Source of the DNA: an uncultured Peptoniphilus sp. | GTDB lineage: Bacteria > Bacillota > Clostridia > Tissierellales > Peptoniphilaceae | NCBI RefSeq assembly: GCF_946998875.1 | Contig: NZ_CAMQAY010000003.1 | Span: 1-64,000, forward strand | Length of the DNA stretch: 64,000 nt | Direction: 5' to 3' | Part shown: piece after piece, positions 47,846 through 55,237 of the stretch | How positions within the stretch are numbered: position 1 is the first letter of the stretch | How the letters are laid out: every line of letters begins with the position of its first letter | Notes under the pieces: model-generated | Seen by the model: the letters and a program-made list of their open reading frames with translations, nothing else | Database searches by the model: none | Told to the model about the DNA's origin: nothing | Made by a program: the position numbers and the translations under genes

Positions 47846-49885
47846 TTATCTATATTGAACTACACCACTGTTTGAATATCCATTATAATATCCTGTGGAT
47901 CTATTTTTAATTTGATCAAAAGATAAAAAGTCTCTTTTATAAGATATTCCCTTATACTCATCTAATTCATAACTTGTGTTGCCCACTATTTTTTCAATAC
48001 TTAAACTATTTATTTGAGAATTATCATACAAATAACCATTTGCTAAAAAAACATCATATACTGAAACAGAACCTTCAAATCGTTGATCAAATGTAGCACC
48101 AGGTTTTAACTTTGAATTATCAGATTGTAAAACTTTCAATTTAACATCATAAGTGTTTAATTGATTTATAGCTCTCTGACATCTAATTACTTGGAACATT
48201 GCATTAAATTGTAAATCTCTATTTACAATTATAATTTCTTCAACCATTCCTCTTTCATTTAGTTTAAGGTTTACATCTTTATCTCTTAAATATTTTTCAT
48301 TATTAGTTGTATTTTCCAGTATATTATTACCCTCTCTAATGATAGGTCGTCTAATTAAATAGAAAGTTTTAGTTCCTCCATTAATCAAATCTAGATCAAT
48401 ATATGGGTCTGATGTTCTTCTGTCAAAATCAAAAGGTGTCTCGTCTAAAGCAACTCTTCTAACTGTTCCCATAACATATCCATTTCTCTCACTATCAGCA
48501 AGTCCCTTTACAACTTTGTAATTTACAAAAATATTTACTTCGTCATTTAAAGTAATTCTATCTAAATCCTTAGTTTCCTTAGTAATATAGAATTCGTAAT
48601 CCTTATTGTCCTTTAGTCTAATTTTTAAAGAAGCCTTATCCTTATTTGAAGTGTCAAGAGAAGTGATCTTTCCCTTTAATTGAGCTTCCTTAGGAAATAC
48701 TGTCATTTCAGTTATTTTATTGTCGGAATTTGTCTTAAATTCAACAAGGTCATCAACATTAACATCTGCAAGTTTTAAATCCTTACCATAAGCTTTAATC
48801 TTAACATTGGAATCAAGAGTGAAAGTCTTAGTGTCAGAAGTTGAAACTTTTGAAGTTGTTCTGAAGTCAATTGATGTTGAATTGTCTCTATATCTAAGAG
48901 TGATTTCATTTGTTCCCTTAGAGTTTACATATCCAACCATGTCAAGCATTGCATTTGTAACAGTAACTGTCTTTGCAGTGCCTTCTCTGTCAACAGAATT
49001 ACTCTTTGTATATTCAATTTCTACTTCTTGACCAGCTCTAATGTCTTCAAGCTTGATGTCTTTGTCCTTTAACTTAAATTTAGTATTGTTGTCAAGGTCA
49101 AAGGAATATTTTTGTTTATCTGCTTCAATGATAATTACATTGACATTGTTAAGCTTAGAAGAAAGAATTACAGTTCCTTTTTTCTTTTCAACTTTTGAGC
49201 TTACTGTGTTTCTAGCTGCATAATCAAAGGATGCCTTAGTGATTATTGCAGTTTCTGCACGTGTAATAGGTCTATCTCCTTCGAATTTTCCGTCAGAACC
49301 AGTTGATGTGAAGATGCCTGCTTCTATAAGGGAAGCTAAGTATCCTCTCAAGCTGTCGCTCATAGTGCTTTGATCTTTATGTCTCAAAAGTGTAGTGTTG
49401 CCATTTGCATTTAAGTTAAGTGCTCTTGCAAAGAAAATTGCAATATCGCTTCTGCTTGGATATTCTCTTCCATTAATTTTAAAGAATCCTCTTTCATAAG
49501 CTTTCTTTAAGGCACTTTCATTTAAGTAACCTCTGTGAAGTGCCAAACAAATAGCATCTTCAGCCCAAGAATTTACGCCATTGTCCTTAGCAGTTTTTGA
49601 ATATTTTTCTTTAGCAGTTTTTATTTCATCAGCACTTGGATTTAGAACTTGTTTAATAAGTTGTAAAAGTTCTTCAAGTGAAACTGAATCTCCTGGTTTA
49701 AATTCTCCATCTGGATGTCCACTGATAACATTCTTGTCGCTTAATACATCAATTGCATTGTAAGCCCAAGCATATTTATTGTCTTTTCTTACATCCTTAA
49801 ACTCTTTTGCAAAAGTTGCGCTTGGTACTAGCATAATTGTTGCAAAACCAAGAACAGCTGCTCTTTTTAAATTATTAGATTTCAT
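47846..49885 (-). CDS. Large SLH-domain surface protein
   Basis: A 679-residue exported protein. A signal peptide (about 1-26, ending TFAKE) precedes three SLH-like modules (about 27-215), including AWAYNAIDVLSDKNVISGHPDGEFKPGD and TGSDGKFEGDRPITRAETAII. The rest (about 230-679) is beta-rich, with recurring short units of the form K-(D/A)-x-(D/K)-L-x-D-(V/I)-x-x-x-(D/Q)-x-V-E. The C-terminus is Tyr/Asn-rich (TGYYNGYSNSGVVQYR). It could be a major S-layer or wall protein. A GGAGG Shine-Dalgarno supports the start. It is transcribed divergently from the 50095 unit. Confidence 0.88.
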   Translation of the reverse strand: MKSNNLKRAAVLGFATIMLVPSATFAKEFKDVRKDNKYAWAYNAIDVLSDKNVISGHPDGEFKPGDSVSLEELLQLIKQVLNPSADEIKTAKEKYSKTAKDNGVNSWAEDAICLALHRGYLNESALKKAYERGFFKINGREYPSRSDIAIFFARALNLNANGNTTLLRHKDQSTMSDSLRGYLASLIEAGIFTSTGSDGKFEGDRPITRAETAIITKASFDYAARNTVSSKVEKKKGTVILSSKLNNVNVIIIEADKQKYSFDLDNNTKFKLKDKDIKLEDIRAGQEVEIEYTKSNSVDREGTAKTVTVTNAMLDMVGYVNSKGTNEITLRYRDNSTSIDFRTTSKVSTSDTKTFTLDSNVKIKAYGKDLKLADVNVDDLVEFKTNSDNKITEMTVFPKEAQLKGKITSLDTSNKDKASLKIRLKDNKDYEFYITKETKDLDRITLNDEVNIFVNYKVVKGLADSERNGYVMGTVRRVALDETPFDFDRRTSDPYIDLDLINGGTKTFYLIRRPIIREGNNILENTTNNEKYLRDKDVNLKLNERGMVEEIIIVNRDLQFNAMFQVIRCQRAINQLNTYDVKLKVLQSDNSKLKPGATFDQRFEGSVSVYDVFLANGYLYDNSQINSLSIEKIVGNTSYELDEYKGISYKRDFLSFDQIKNRSTGYYNGYSNSGVVQYR

Positions 49886-49920
49886 TATAAAACCTCCATT
49901 TTCTATAGCCTGTTTAGTTT

Positions 49921-49929
49921 ATTATAACA
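49921..49929 (-). promoter_or_regulatory. Extended -10 of the large SLH gene
   Basis: The minus strand reads TGTTATAAT, 35 bases before the ATG. The -35 region is not recognisable. Confidence 0.6.
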
Positions 49930-50029
49930 CATAATATACCCATTATATTTTAGAAATATTAAAATTTTATTAAATTAGTAGTGAAAAGTTATAATAAATG
50001 TAATAATTTGCTTAAAAAGTCCTAATATT

Positions 50030-50038
50030 TGGTATAAT
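50030..50038 (+). promoter_or_regulatory. Extended -10 of the 50095-51508 unit
   Basis: TGGTATAAT, with TTGCTT about 19 bases upstream as a poor -35. An AGCTAAGCTT partial palindrome lies just downstream at 50040-50050. Confidence 0.55.
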
Positions 50039-50094
50039 TAAGCTAAGCTTACATATTATTGTAAATAAATTTAATTTTATAAAGGAGTGATATT

Positions 50095-50907
50095 ATGCGT
50101 TACCTACCAGTAAGTCTTGACACCTTTGAGAAAAAGATTTTAATTTTAGGTGGAGGCTTCCTTGCCCTATCTGCACTTAAATCGGTAATAGATACTGAAG
50201 CGGAAATATATATGATTGCAGACAGCTTTACTAAAGACATAGTAAAAAAATCTGAAGAGTCTGATGGCAAAATTAAGTTAAAGGAACATGAACTTGAAAA
50301 GGATTTTAAGTTTATGGGATTTGACTATGTGCTCATTGCCACAGAGGACTTTGAGCTTAACGAAGCACTGGAAAAAAGAGCAAGTGCAAGAAATATGATT
50401 TACCAAAGATTTGACATCTTTTCAAAATCACTTATGTCCATAAATAAATCAGTAGAAAGAGGACCACTTACTTTTTCACTAAATTCTTCAAGGCTCAATC
50501 CAACTATTACAGATATAATTTTTGAAGATTTAAAGAAATTCTCTCAAAAATACAATTTGGAAAAATTAAATATTTTAAGTGAAATAAGGTCTGAACTTGT
50601 CCGCAAAAATTCACAAAACATTGACGAAATCATCAGCAAGCTCTATGAATCTGAAACTATAAATCTTTCAACTTTCTTAGAAGAGATGCCTGAATATAAA
50701 ATTGAGGACTTAAAATCTTCTGAAGATTTAATTAATCACATTGAAAAGGGCAGCGAAATAAGCCTCGAAAAAGAAAGCAGCTTAGAAGATGATCAAATTA
50801 TAAAAAAGAATTTAGATGATGCAAAAAACTTTTCAAGAGACAAAGATCTTGATAGAAGCGATTTAAATTTGGAAAGTTTTCACGATTTAGATAAATTTAA
50901 GAAATGA
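50095..50907 (+). CDS. Met8/CysG-N-like NAD-binding protein with acidic tail
   Basis: A 270-residue cytoplasmic protein. Residues about 1-110 look like the NAD-binding domain of precorrin-2 dehydrogenase (Met8/CysG N-terminus): KKILILGGGFLALSALKSV, VLIATEDFELNEALEKRA and a retained Asp in YQRFDIF. Residues about 115-150 (GPLTFSLNSSRLNPTITDII) match the following dimerisation segment, but the serine seen in the CysG SSGGxSP loop is replaced. The last 70 residues are Asp/Glu/Lys-rich and apparently disordered. No tetrapyrrole genes are nearby, so siroheme synthesis is doubtful. It has an AAAGGAG Shine-Dalgarno and leads a three-gene unit with the cupin and CC-motif genes. Confidence 0.7.
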   Translation: MRYLPVSLDTFEKKILILGGGFLALSALKSVIDTEAEIYMIADSFTKDIVKKSEESDGKIKLKEHELEKDFKFMGFDYVLIATEDFELNEALEKRASARNMIYQRFDIFSKSLMSINKSVERGPLTFSLNSSRLNPTITDIIFEDLKKFSQKYNLEKLNILSEIRSELVRKNSQNIDEIISKLYESETINLSTFLEEMPEYKIEDLKSSEDLINHIEKGSEISLEKESSLEDDQIIKKNLDDAKNFSRDKDLDRSDLNLESFHDLDKFKK

Positions 50908-50916
50908 GGTAATAAA

Positions 50917-51204
50917 ATGATTGGTTATGTAGGAAGTATGGCCGGAAAAGTTTTTAGTGAAAAAGAATTTACTCTAGTGAAAAAAGTTTTAGCCTCTGGC
51001 GAAACTATTGACAAGCACAATCACCCTGGTTTTACTGTACTTGTAACTATTGTTAAGGGTCAAATTAAAGTTATATTAAATGATGAAGAAGACAGAGAGT
51101 TTGAACCAGGTAAAGTTCTAAAATTTGATGGTGAAAATTATATTGCCATTGAAGCTATTAAGCCAAGCGAATTTTTTGTAACTCTCATAAAAAAGGATGA
51201 GTAA
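50917..51204 (+). CDS. Small cupin-domain protein
   Basis: A 95-residue single-domain beta-barrel. The cupin 1 motif is seen around SGETIDKHNHPGFTVLVTIVKGQIKVIL: two His close together and a conserved glycine turn. The second motif is reduced (FEPGKVLKFDGENYIAIEAI) and lacks its usual His, so metal binding may be incomplete or altered. It lies 9 bases after the Met8-like gene with a GAGGT Shine-Dalgarno, and overlaps the next frame. Substrate unknown; a metal or ligand sensor is a guess. Confidence 0.75.
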   Translation: MIGYVGSMAGKVFSEKEFTLVKKVLASGETIDKHNHPGFTVLVTIVKGQIKVILNDEEDREFEPGKVLKFDGENYIAIEAIKPSEFFVTLIKKDE

Positions 51205-51508
51205 TTTGAGAATTAAAATTACAGATGATGCTCTTAATTTTTTATCTGAAAAAAAGGCAAGAGAAATTACTGTGGACTTAATTACATCAAAACAATGTTG
51301 TGGAAGTGGCATGCCTACTTCTGACACCTATATTGGTAGCCCTAGAAGGAGAGAAAGAGATCACAATGTTTTTGAAGAAGATGGTCTTAAAATAAATATT
51401 GACAAGTCCCTAAAGTTTCAAGATGACTTGTGTACTATAGACTTAGTGAACCTTATCTTTACAAAATCTCTTGTGTCAAATTTTTTGGACTACAAAAAAA
51501 TAATTTAA
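51197..51508 (+). CDS. CC-motif (CC/Se family) HesB-like small protein
   Basis: A 103-residue protein. It begins LRIKITDDALNFLSEKKAREITVDLITSKQCCGSG, like the small CC/Se-motif (seleno)protein family related to HesB/IscA. The CC pair at about residues 37-38 replaces the Cys-Sec of some members. These proteins may bind a metal or take part in redox chemistry; no reaction is established that I know of. The ATG at 51197 overlaps the cupin end by 8 bases. A TTG at 51206 has better Shine-Dalgarno spacing (AAGGAT) and matches family starts, so it is a real alternative. Confidence 0.65.
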   Translation: MSNLRIKITDDALNFLSEKKAREITVDLITSKQCCGSGMPTSDTYIGSPRRRERDHNVFEEDGLKINIDKSLKFQDDLCTIDLVNLIFTKSLVSNFLDYKKII

Positions 51509-51513
51509 ATTTT

Positions 51514-51542
51514 ATCTGCTGATTATTTCAGCAGATTTTTTT
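51514..51542 (+). terminator. Terminator of the 50095-51508 unit
   Basis: A perfect 9-base stem ATCTGCTGA/TCAGCAGAT with a 5-base loop and seven T. Confidence 0.93.
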
Positions 51543-51567
51543 ATTTTTATTATGATTTAAGGCATAT

Positions 51568-51595
51568 AAAAAAGGCCCCATGTCACCATGAGGCC
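51568..51595 (-). terminator. Terminator of ppsA
   Basis: A 9-base stem GGCCTCATG/CATGGGGCC (one G-T pair), a 4-base loop and six T on the minus strand. It faces the terminator at 51514-51542 in a convergent gap. Confidence 0.9.
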
Positions 51596-51610
51596 CTTCT
51601 TTATTTATGC

Positions 51611-53959
51611 TTACATTTGTCTAAGTTTCTTTAAAATAATTTTTTGTTCAACACTTGCAACAAGTCTTCTTGTGTATTCAACTGTGTCAGGGTTTACTGA
51701 CATTGAAGTGATTCCACATTCAACTAAAAATTCTGCAAGTTCTGGATATTGGCTTGGTCCTTGTCCACAAATTGAGCAAGTGATTCCCTTTTTGTTAGCT
51801 GCGTCAATAATTGTCTTTAGAGCAATTTTAACTGCGTCATTTCTTTCGTCAAAGTAGCCCATGTTGTTAAGAACGCCAGAGTCTCTGTCTGCTCCCATTA
51901 CAAGTTGTGTCAAGTCATTTGAGCCAATGGAGAATCCGTCAACTAATTCTGCAAATTCTTCTGCTTGAAGAACTACTGCTGGCACTTCTGCCATAATCCA
52001 AATCTTAAAGTTTTTAGATTGAACTAGACCTTCTTCAGCCATAATTCCCTTTACAACTCTAAGTTCTTCAGGAGTTCTTACGAAAGGAAGCATTACAATT
52101 ACATTTGTAAGTCCATATTCTTCTCTAACTTTTTTAATAGCACGACATTCAAGTCTAAAGCCTTCTTCGTATTCAGGAGAAATATATCTTGAAACGCCTC
52201 TCCAACCAATCATTGGGTTAGCTTCAATAGGCTCAACTTCGTCTCCACCCTTAAGACCTCTAAATTCATTTGTCCTAAAGTCAGAAGTTCTCACAACTAA
52301 ATTCTTTGGATAAATTGCTTGTGCAACTTTAGAAATTCCTTCAGCAAGTTTATCTATCATTAAGTCGCCTTGACCAGTCTTTACTAAATACATTGGGTGA
52401 GCACCAATCATATTTGTGAAAATAAATTCAGTTCTCATAAGTCCAATGCCGTCCATTGGCAAGTTTTTATATTTTTCAATTAATTCTGGTTCGCCAAGGT
52501 TCATGTAAATCTTAGTTGCAGTTGTTGGTGCAAATAGATTTCTAAGTTCATCTAGGTTTGCAATACTTGATACATTTGGAGAGTCAGGAGATTTCTTTTC
52601 TTCTTTTTCCTTTAGAACTTCACCTTCATAGACAATGCCTCTTACTGCATCAACTGTTACAGTGTCCCCTGTCTTTAGTGTTTTTGTTGCAGTTTTTGCT
52701 CCAACTATACATGGAATTTGTAGTTCTCTTGAAACAATAGCTGCGTGACAAGTTCTTCCGCCTTCGTCAGTAACAACTCCAGCACATTTTCTCATTGCAG
52801 GAACCATGTCTGGGTTAGTCATGGCAGTTACAAGTACATCACCTTCTTCAACAAGGTTGATTTCTGAAATGTCCTTTATAAGTTTAACTTTACCTCTGCC
52901 TATTCCTGGAGAAGCAGGAAGACCCTTAACAAGAGTGATTAATTTTTCTTCCTTTTCTTCCTTGTCGCCAAGAGTTGTAATAGGTCTTGATTGTAGGAAA
53001 TAAAATTCCTTAGTGTCTCTGTCAAAGCCCCATTCAGTATCTTGTACTGAGCCGTAAAGTTTTTCTACCTTAAGTCCTCTTTCAACAAGAGTGTCTAATT
53101 CCTTAGGAGAAAGTGCTTCAGCCTTTACTGCATCAGCTCCTAAGATATCTTTTACATTAACTACTCTAGTTCCAACACCATTTTCATTTTTTATTACCAT
53201 GTATTCTTTTTCGGCAATATTTTTTTCGATAACTTTTTTAGTTTTTTTGTCGATAATATATTCATCAGGAGTTACAATTCCAGAAACAACAGCTTCTCCA
53301 AGTCCGTAGCTTGCGTTGATCATCATTTCATCCTTGCTGTTGTTAATAGGGTTTGCTGTAAACATTACTCCAGATTTTTCAGAGTTAACCATTTTTTGAA
53401 TAACTACTGAAAGAGCAACATCAAAGTGGTCGTAATTTTGTTTTTCTCTGTAATAAATTGCCCTTGAAGTCCAAAGTGATGCGAAGCAATCTCTTATGTG
53501 GTTTAAAAGTTCTTCTTCGCCAGAGATGTGTAAGTAAGTATCTTGTTGTCCTGCGAAGGATGCGTCAGGCAAATCTTCTGCAGTAGCTGAAGATCTAACT
53601 GCAACTTCTGGGTCTTTAACTCCAATATTTTCAGAAAATTCTCTGTAAGCAGATAAAATTTCATCTTTTAGTTCTGGGTCAAATTCTTTTTCTTTTATTT
53701 TCTTTTGGATTTCCTTTGAAGCATTAGTAAGTTCATCAACATTTTCAACATCTACAGCTTCCATTAAAAATTTTACAACTTCGTCAAGTTCTGCGTATTT
53801 AATAAATTTAGTGTATCCACTTGCAGTGACACAAAATCCTGGAGGCACAGGTAGTCCAAAACTAGTTAGTTCCCCAAGGTTTGCACCCTTTCCTCCGACA
53901 ATTCCTACATCTTCTTTACCAATTTCATCAAACCATTTAATATAATTATACTTAGACAT
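51611..53959 (-). CDS. ppsA: Phosphoenolpyruvate synthase
   Basis: A 782-residue enzyme making PEP from pyruvate and ATP (AMP and phosphate released), for gluconeogenesis. The N-terminal nucleotide-binding domain has VGGKGANLGEL and AVRSSATAEDLPDASFAGQQ. The swivelling phospho-histidine domain has DEGGRTCHAAIVSREL (His405). The C-terminal TIM barrel has GLMRTEFIF and CSICGQGPSQYPELAEFLVECGI with the catalytic Cys. Length and the absence of a PPDK insertion favour PpsA over PPDK. An AAGGAGG Shine-Dalgarno and own promoter are present. Confidence 0.95.
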   Translation of the reverse strand: MSKYNYIKWFDEIGKEDVGIVGGKGANLGELTSFGLPVPPGFCVTASGYTKFIKYAELDEVVKFLMEAVDVENVDELTNASKEIQKKIKEKEFDPELKDEILSAYREFSENIGVKDPEVAVRSSATAEDLPDASFAGQQDTYLHISGEEELLNHIRDCFASLWTSRAIYYREKQNYDHFDVALSVVIQKMVNSEKSGVMFTANPINNSKDEMMINASYGLGEAVVSGIVTPDEYIIDKKTKKVIEKNIAEKEYMVIKNENGVGTRVVNVKDILGADAVKAEALSPKELDTLVERGLKVEKLYGSVQDTEWGFDRDTKEFYFLQSRPITTLGDKEEKEEKLITLVKGLPASPGIGRGKVKLIKDISEINLVEEGDVLVTAMTNPDMVPAMRKCAGVVTDEGGRTCHAAIVSRELQIPCIVGAKTATKTLKTGDTVTVDAVRGIVYEGEVLKEKEEKKSPDSPNVSSIANLDELRNLFAPTTATKIYMNLGEPELIEKYKNLPMDGIGLMRTEFIFTNMIGAHPMYLVKTGQGDLMIDKLAEGISKVAQAIYPKNLVVRTSDFRTNEFRGLKGGDEVEPIEANPMIGWRGVSRYISPEYEEGFRLECRAIKKVREEYGLTNVIVMLPFVRTPEELRVVKGIMAEEGLVQSKNFKIWIMAEVPAVVLQAEEFAELVDGFSIGSNDLTQLVMGADRDSGVLNNMGYFDERNDAVKIALKTIIDAANKKGITCSICGQGPSQYPELAEFLVECGITSMSVNPDTVEYTRRLVASVEQKIILKKLRQM

Positions 53960-53984
53960 AAGCTCCTCCTTATTTGCTAAAAAT

Positions 53985-54012
53985 ATTATAACACATTAAT
54001 TATATATGTCAC
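53985..54012 (-). promoter_or_regulatory. Promoter of ppsA
   Basis: GTGACA (54007-54012), a 16-base spacer and TATAAT (53985-53990) with an upstream TGT extension. It lies just after the CYTH gene; no terminator separates the two. Confidence 0.65.
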
Positions 54013-54013
54013 A

Positions 54014-54547
54014 CTATTTTTTTAAAGATTTTCTAAGTTCATCAATAGACATTGTGGATACATGTTCTCTATCTATTTTAAGTTCATCTACAAGGCTATA
54101 AATTTCTTCCATGCTTGGCGCTTCGATTTCCACATAAGGCTTTGGATAAGTGTCTTCATCCCAAGTGTCAATGTCAATTACAAGGGAATTTAAACTGTAT
54201 TTTTTTCTGTTCTTGTAGCCCTTGTGAAATTTATCGTAGCCAAGACATTTTAAAATATTTATTAAATCTTCCACACTATTTATTTCAGTAGTGTGTTCTA
54301 TATTGTCCCTAACCTTTATGTCAGAGATATTTTCTTTAAAGGTAAAATATTTTTTCTCTTGGCCCTCAGATTTTGCAATCCTAATTCTAAGATAGCCTTG
54401 CTTCTTATAAATTTTATGTGCCGTTGAATTAACTGTAATATTAATTTGGTCTTCTTCCTTGACAAATTCAGCACCCAAGGCTTTTATTTTTTCTTCAAAC
54501 TCTTTTATGTCAATATCAAGAAGTTTGACTTCAATTTCTCTTTCCAT
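54014..54547 (-). CDS. CYTH-domain protein (adenylate cyclase IV / triphosphatase type)
   Basis: A 177-residue single CYTH domain. The signature EIEVKLL (ExExK) is at the N-terminus, followed by GYLRIRIAKSE, FTFKEN, a basic strand KGYKNRKKY and acidic VIDIDTWDEDTYPKPYVEIEAP, which complete the triphosphate tunnel. Class IV adenylate cyclases, thiamine triphosphatases and inorganic triphosphatases share this fold; the sequence does not decide between them. It follows the metallophosphoesterase gene (TAATG overlap), so both may act on phosphorylated small molecules. Confidence 0.85.
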   Translation of the reverse strand: MEREIEVKLLDIDIKEFEEKIKALGAEFVKEEDQINITVNSTAHKIYKKQGYLRIRIAKSEGQEKKYFTFKENISDIKVRDNIEHTTEINSVEDLINILKCLGYDKFHKGYKNRKKYSLNSLVIDIDTWDEDTYPKPYVEIEAPSMEEIYSLVDELKIDREHVSTMSIDELRKSLKK

Positions 54548-55230
54548 TAGTCCTCCAAAATTTTTTTTAACTTAAAATCTAAGTAGTCACTTGCAACAAA
54601 TTCATATTCCACGCCTAACAAATTTCCCTCATAGGAATACTTGTGACCCTTGCCATGAAGGTGACCGTAGATACATTTTTCTACCTTGTAATCTGAGAGA
54701 GTCTCGGAAAATTCATTGGGACCTAAATCTTGGTTAAAGGGGGGATAGTGAATCATGGCAATTATTTTTTTGTTTACACAGGAATCCAGGGAGTTTTTAA
54801 GTCTCTGGACTTCTCTTAAATATATTTTTTCATCATCTTCCGAAAATTCAAAAGAATCACGAGAAGCCCAACCTCTCGTACCACAAATGGAATAATCTTT
54901 GTATTCAAAGGAGTTGTTGTGCAAAAAGTGAATAGTCTTCAAGTCTAAATTGTTCATCTTGTTTAGAGAAGACCACCAGTAATCATGATTGCCCTTGGAA
55001 ATTATTTTAGTGCCAGGCAGCTCATCAATTCTCTTTAAGTCTAGGGCTGCTGTATTTAGCTTTAAAGCCCAAGAAATATCTCCTGGCAGAAGAACTAAAT
55101 CGTCATCACTGACCACTTCTTTCCAGTTTTCAATGATTTTTTTTTCGTGATTTTCCCAATTATCTCCAAAAATATCCATAGGTTTTTCTTCTGTATAATC
55201 GAAGTGAAGATCTCCTATTGCGAATATCAT
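54547..55230 (-). CDS. Calcineurin-like metallophosphoesterase
   Basis: A 227-residue cytoplasmic phosphoesterase. All five metal-binding blocks are visible: AIGDLHFD, LLPGDISWAL, SKGNHDYWW, AMIHYPPF and YGHLHGKGH. The closest style is the small YkuE/CpdA-like group, but the substrate cannot be named. The longest frame starts with a GTG at 55236, which lies within the Shine-Dalgarno GAGGTG; the ATG at 55230 was chosen. It sits between the yhaN-like and CYTH genes. Confidence 0.87.
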   Translation of the reverse strand: MIFAIGDLHFDYTEEKPMDIFGDNWENHEKKIIENWKEVVSDDDLVLLPGDISWALKLNTAALDLKRIDELPGTKIISKGNHDYWWSSLNKMNNLDLKTIHFLHNNSFEYKDYSICGTRGWASRDSFEFSEDDEKIYLREVQRLKNSLDSCVNKKIIAMIHYPPFNQDLGPNEFSETLSDYKVEKCIYGHLHGKGHKYSYEGNLLGVEYEFVASDYLDFKLKKILED

Positions 55231-55237
55231 ATACACC

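Noticed and set aside
50095..50907. Calling the Met8-like gene a functional siroheme synthase
   Set aside because: The serine of the conserved loop is replaced, the C-terminus is unrelated to CysG, and there are no tetrapyrrole genes nearby.
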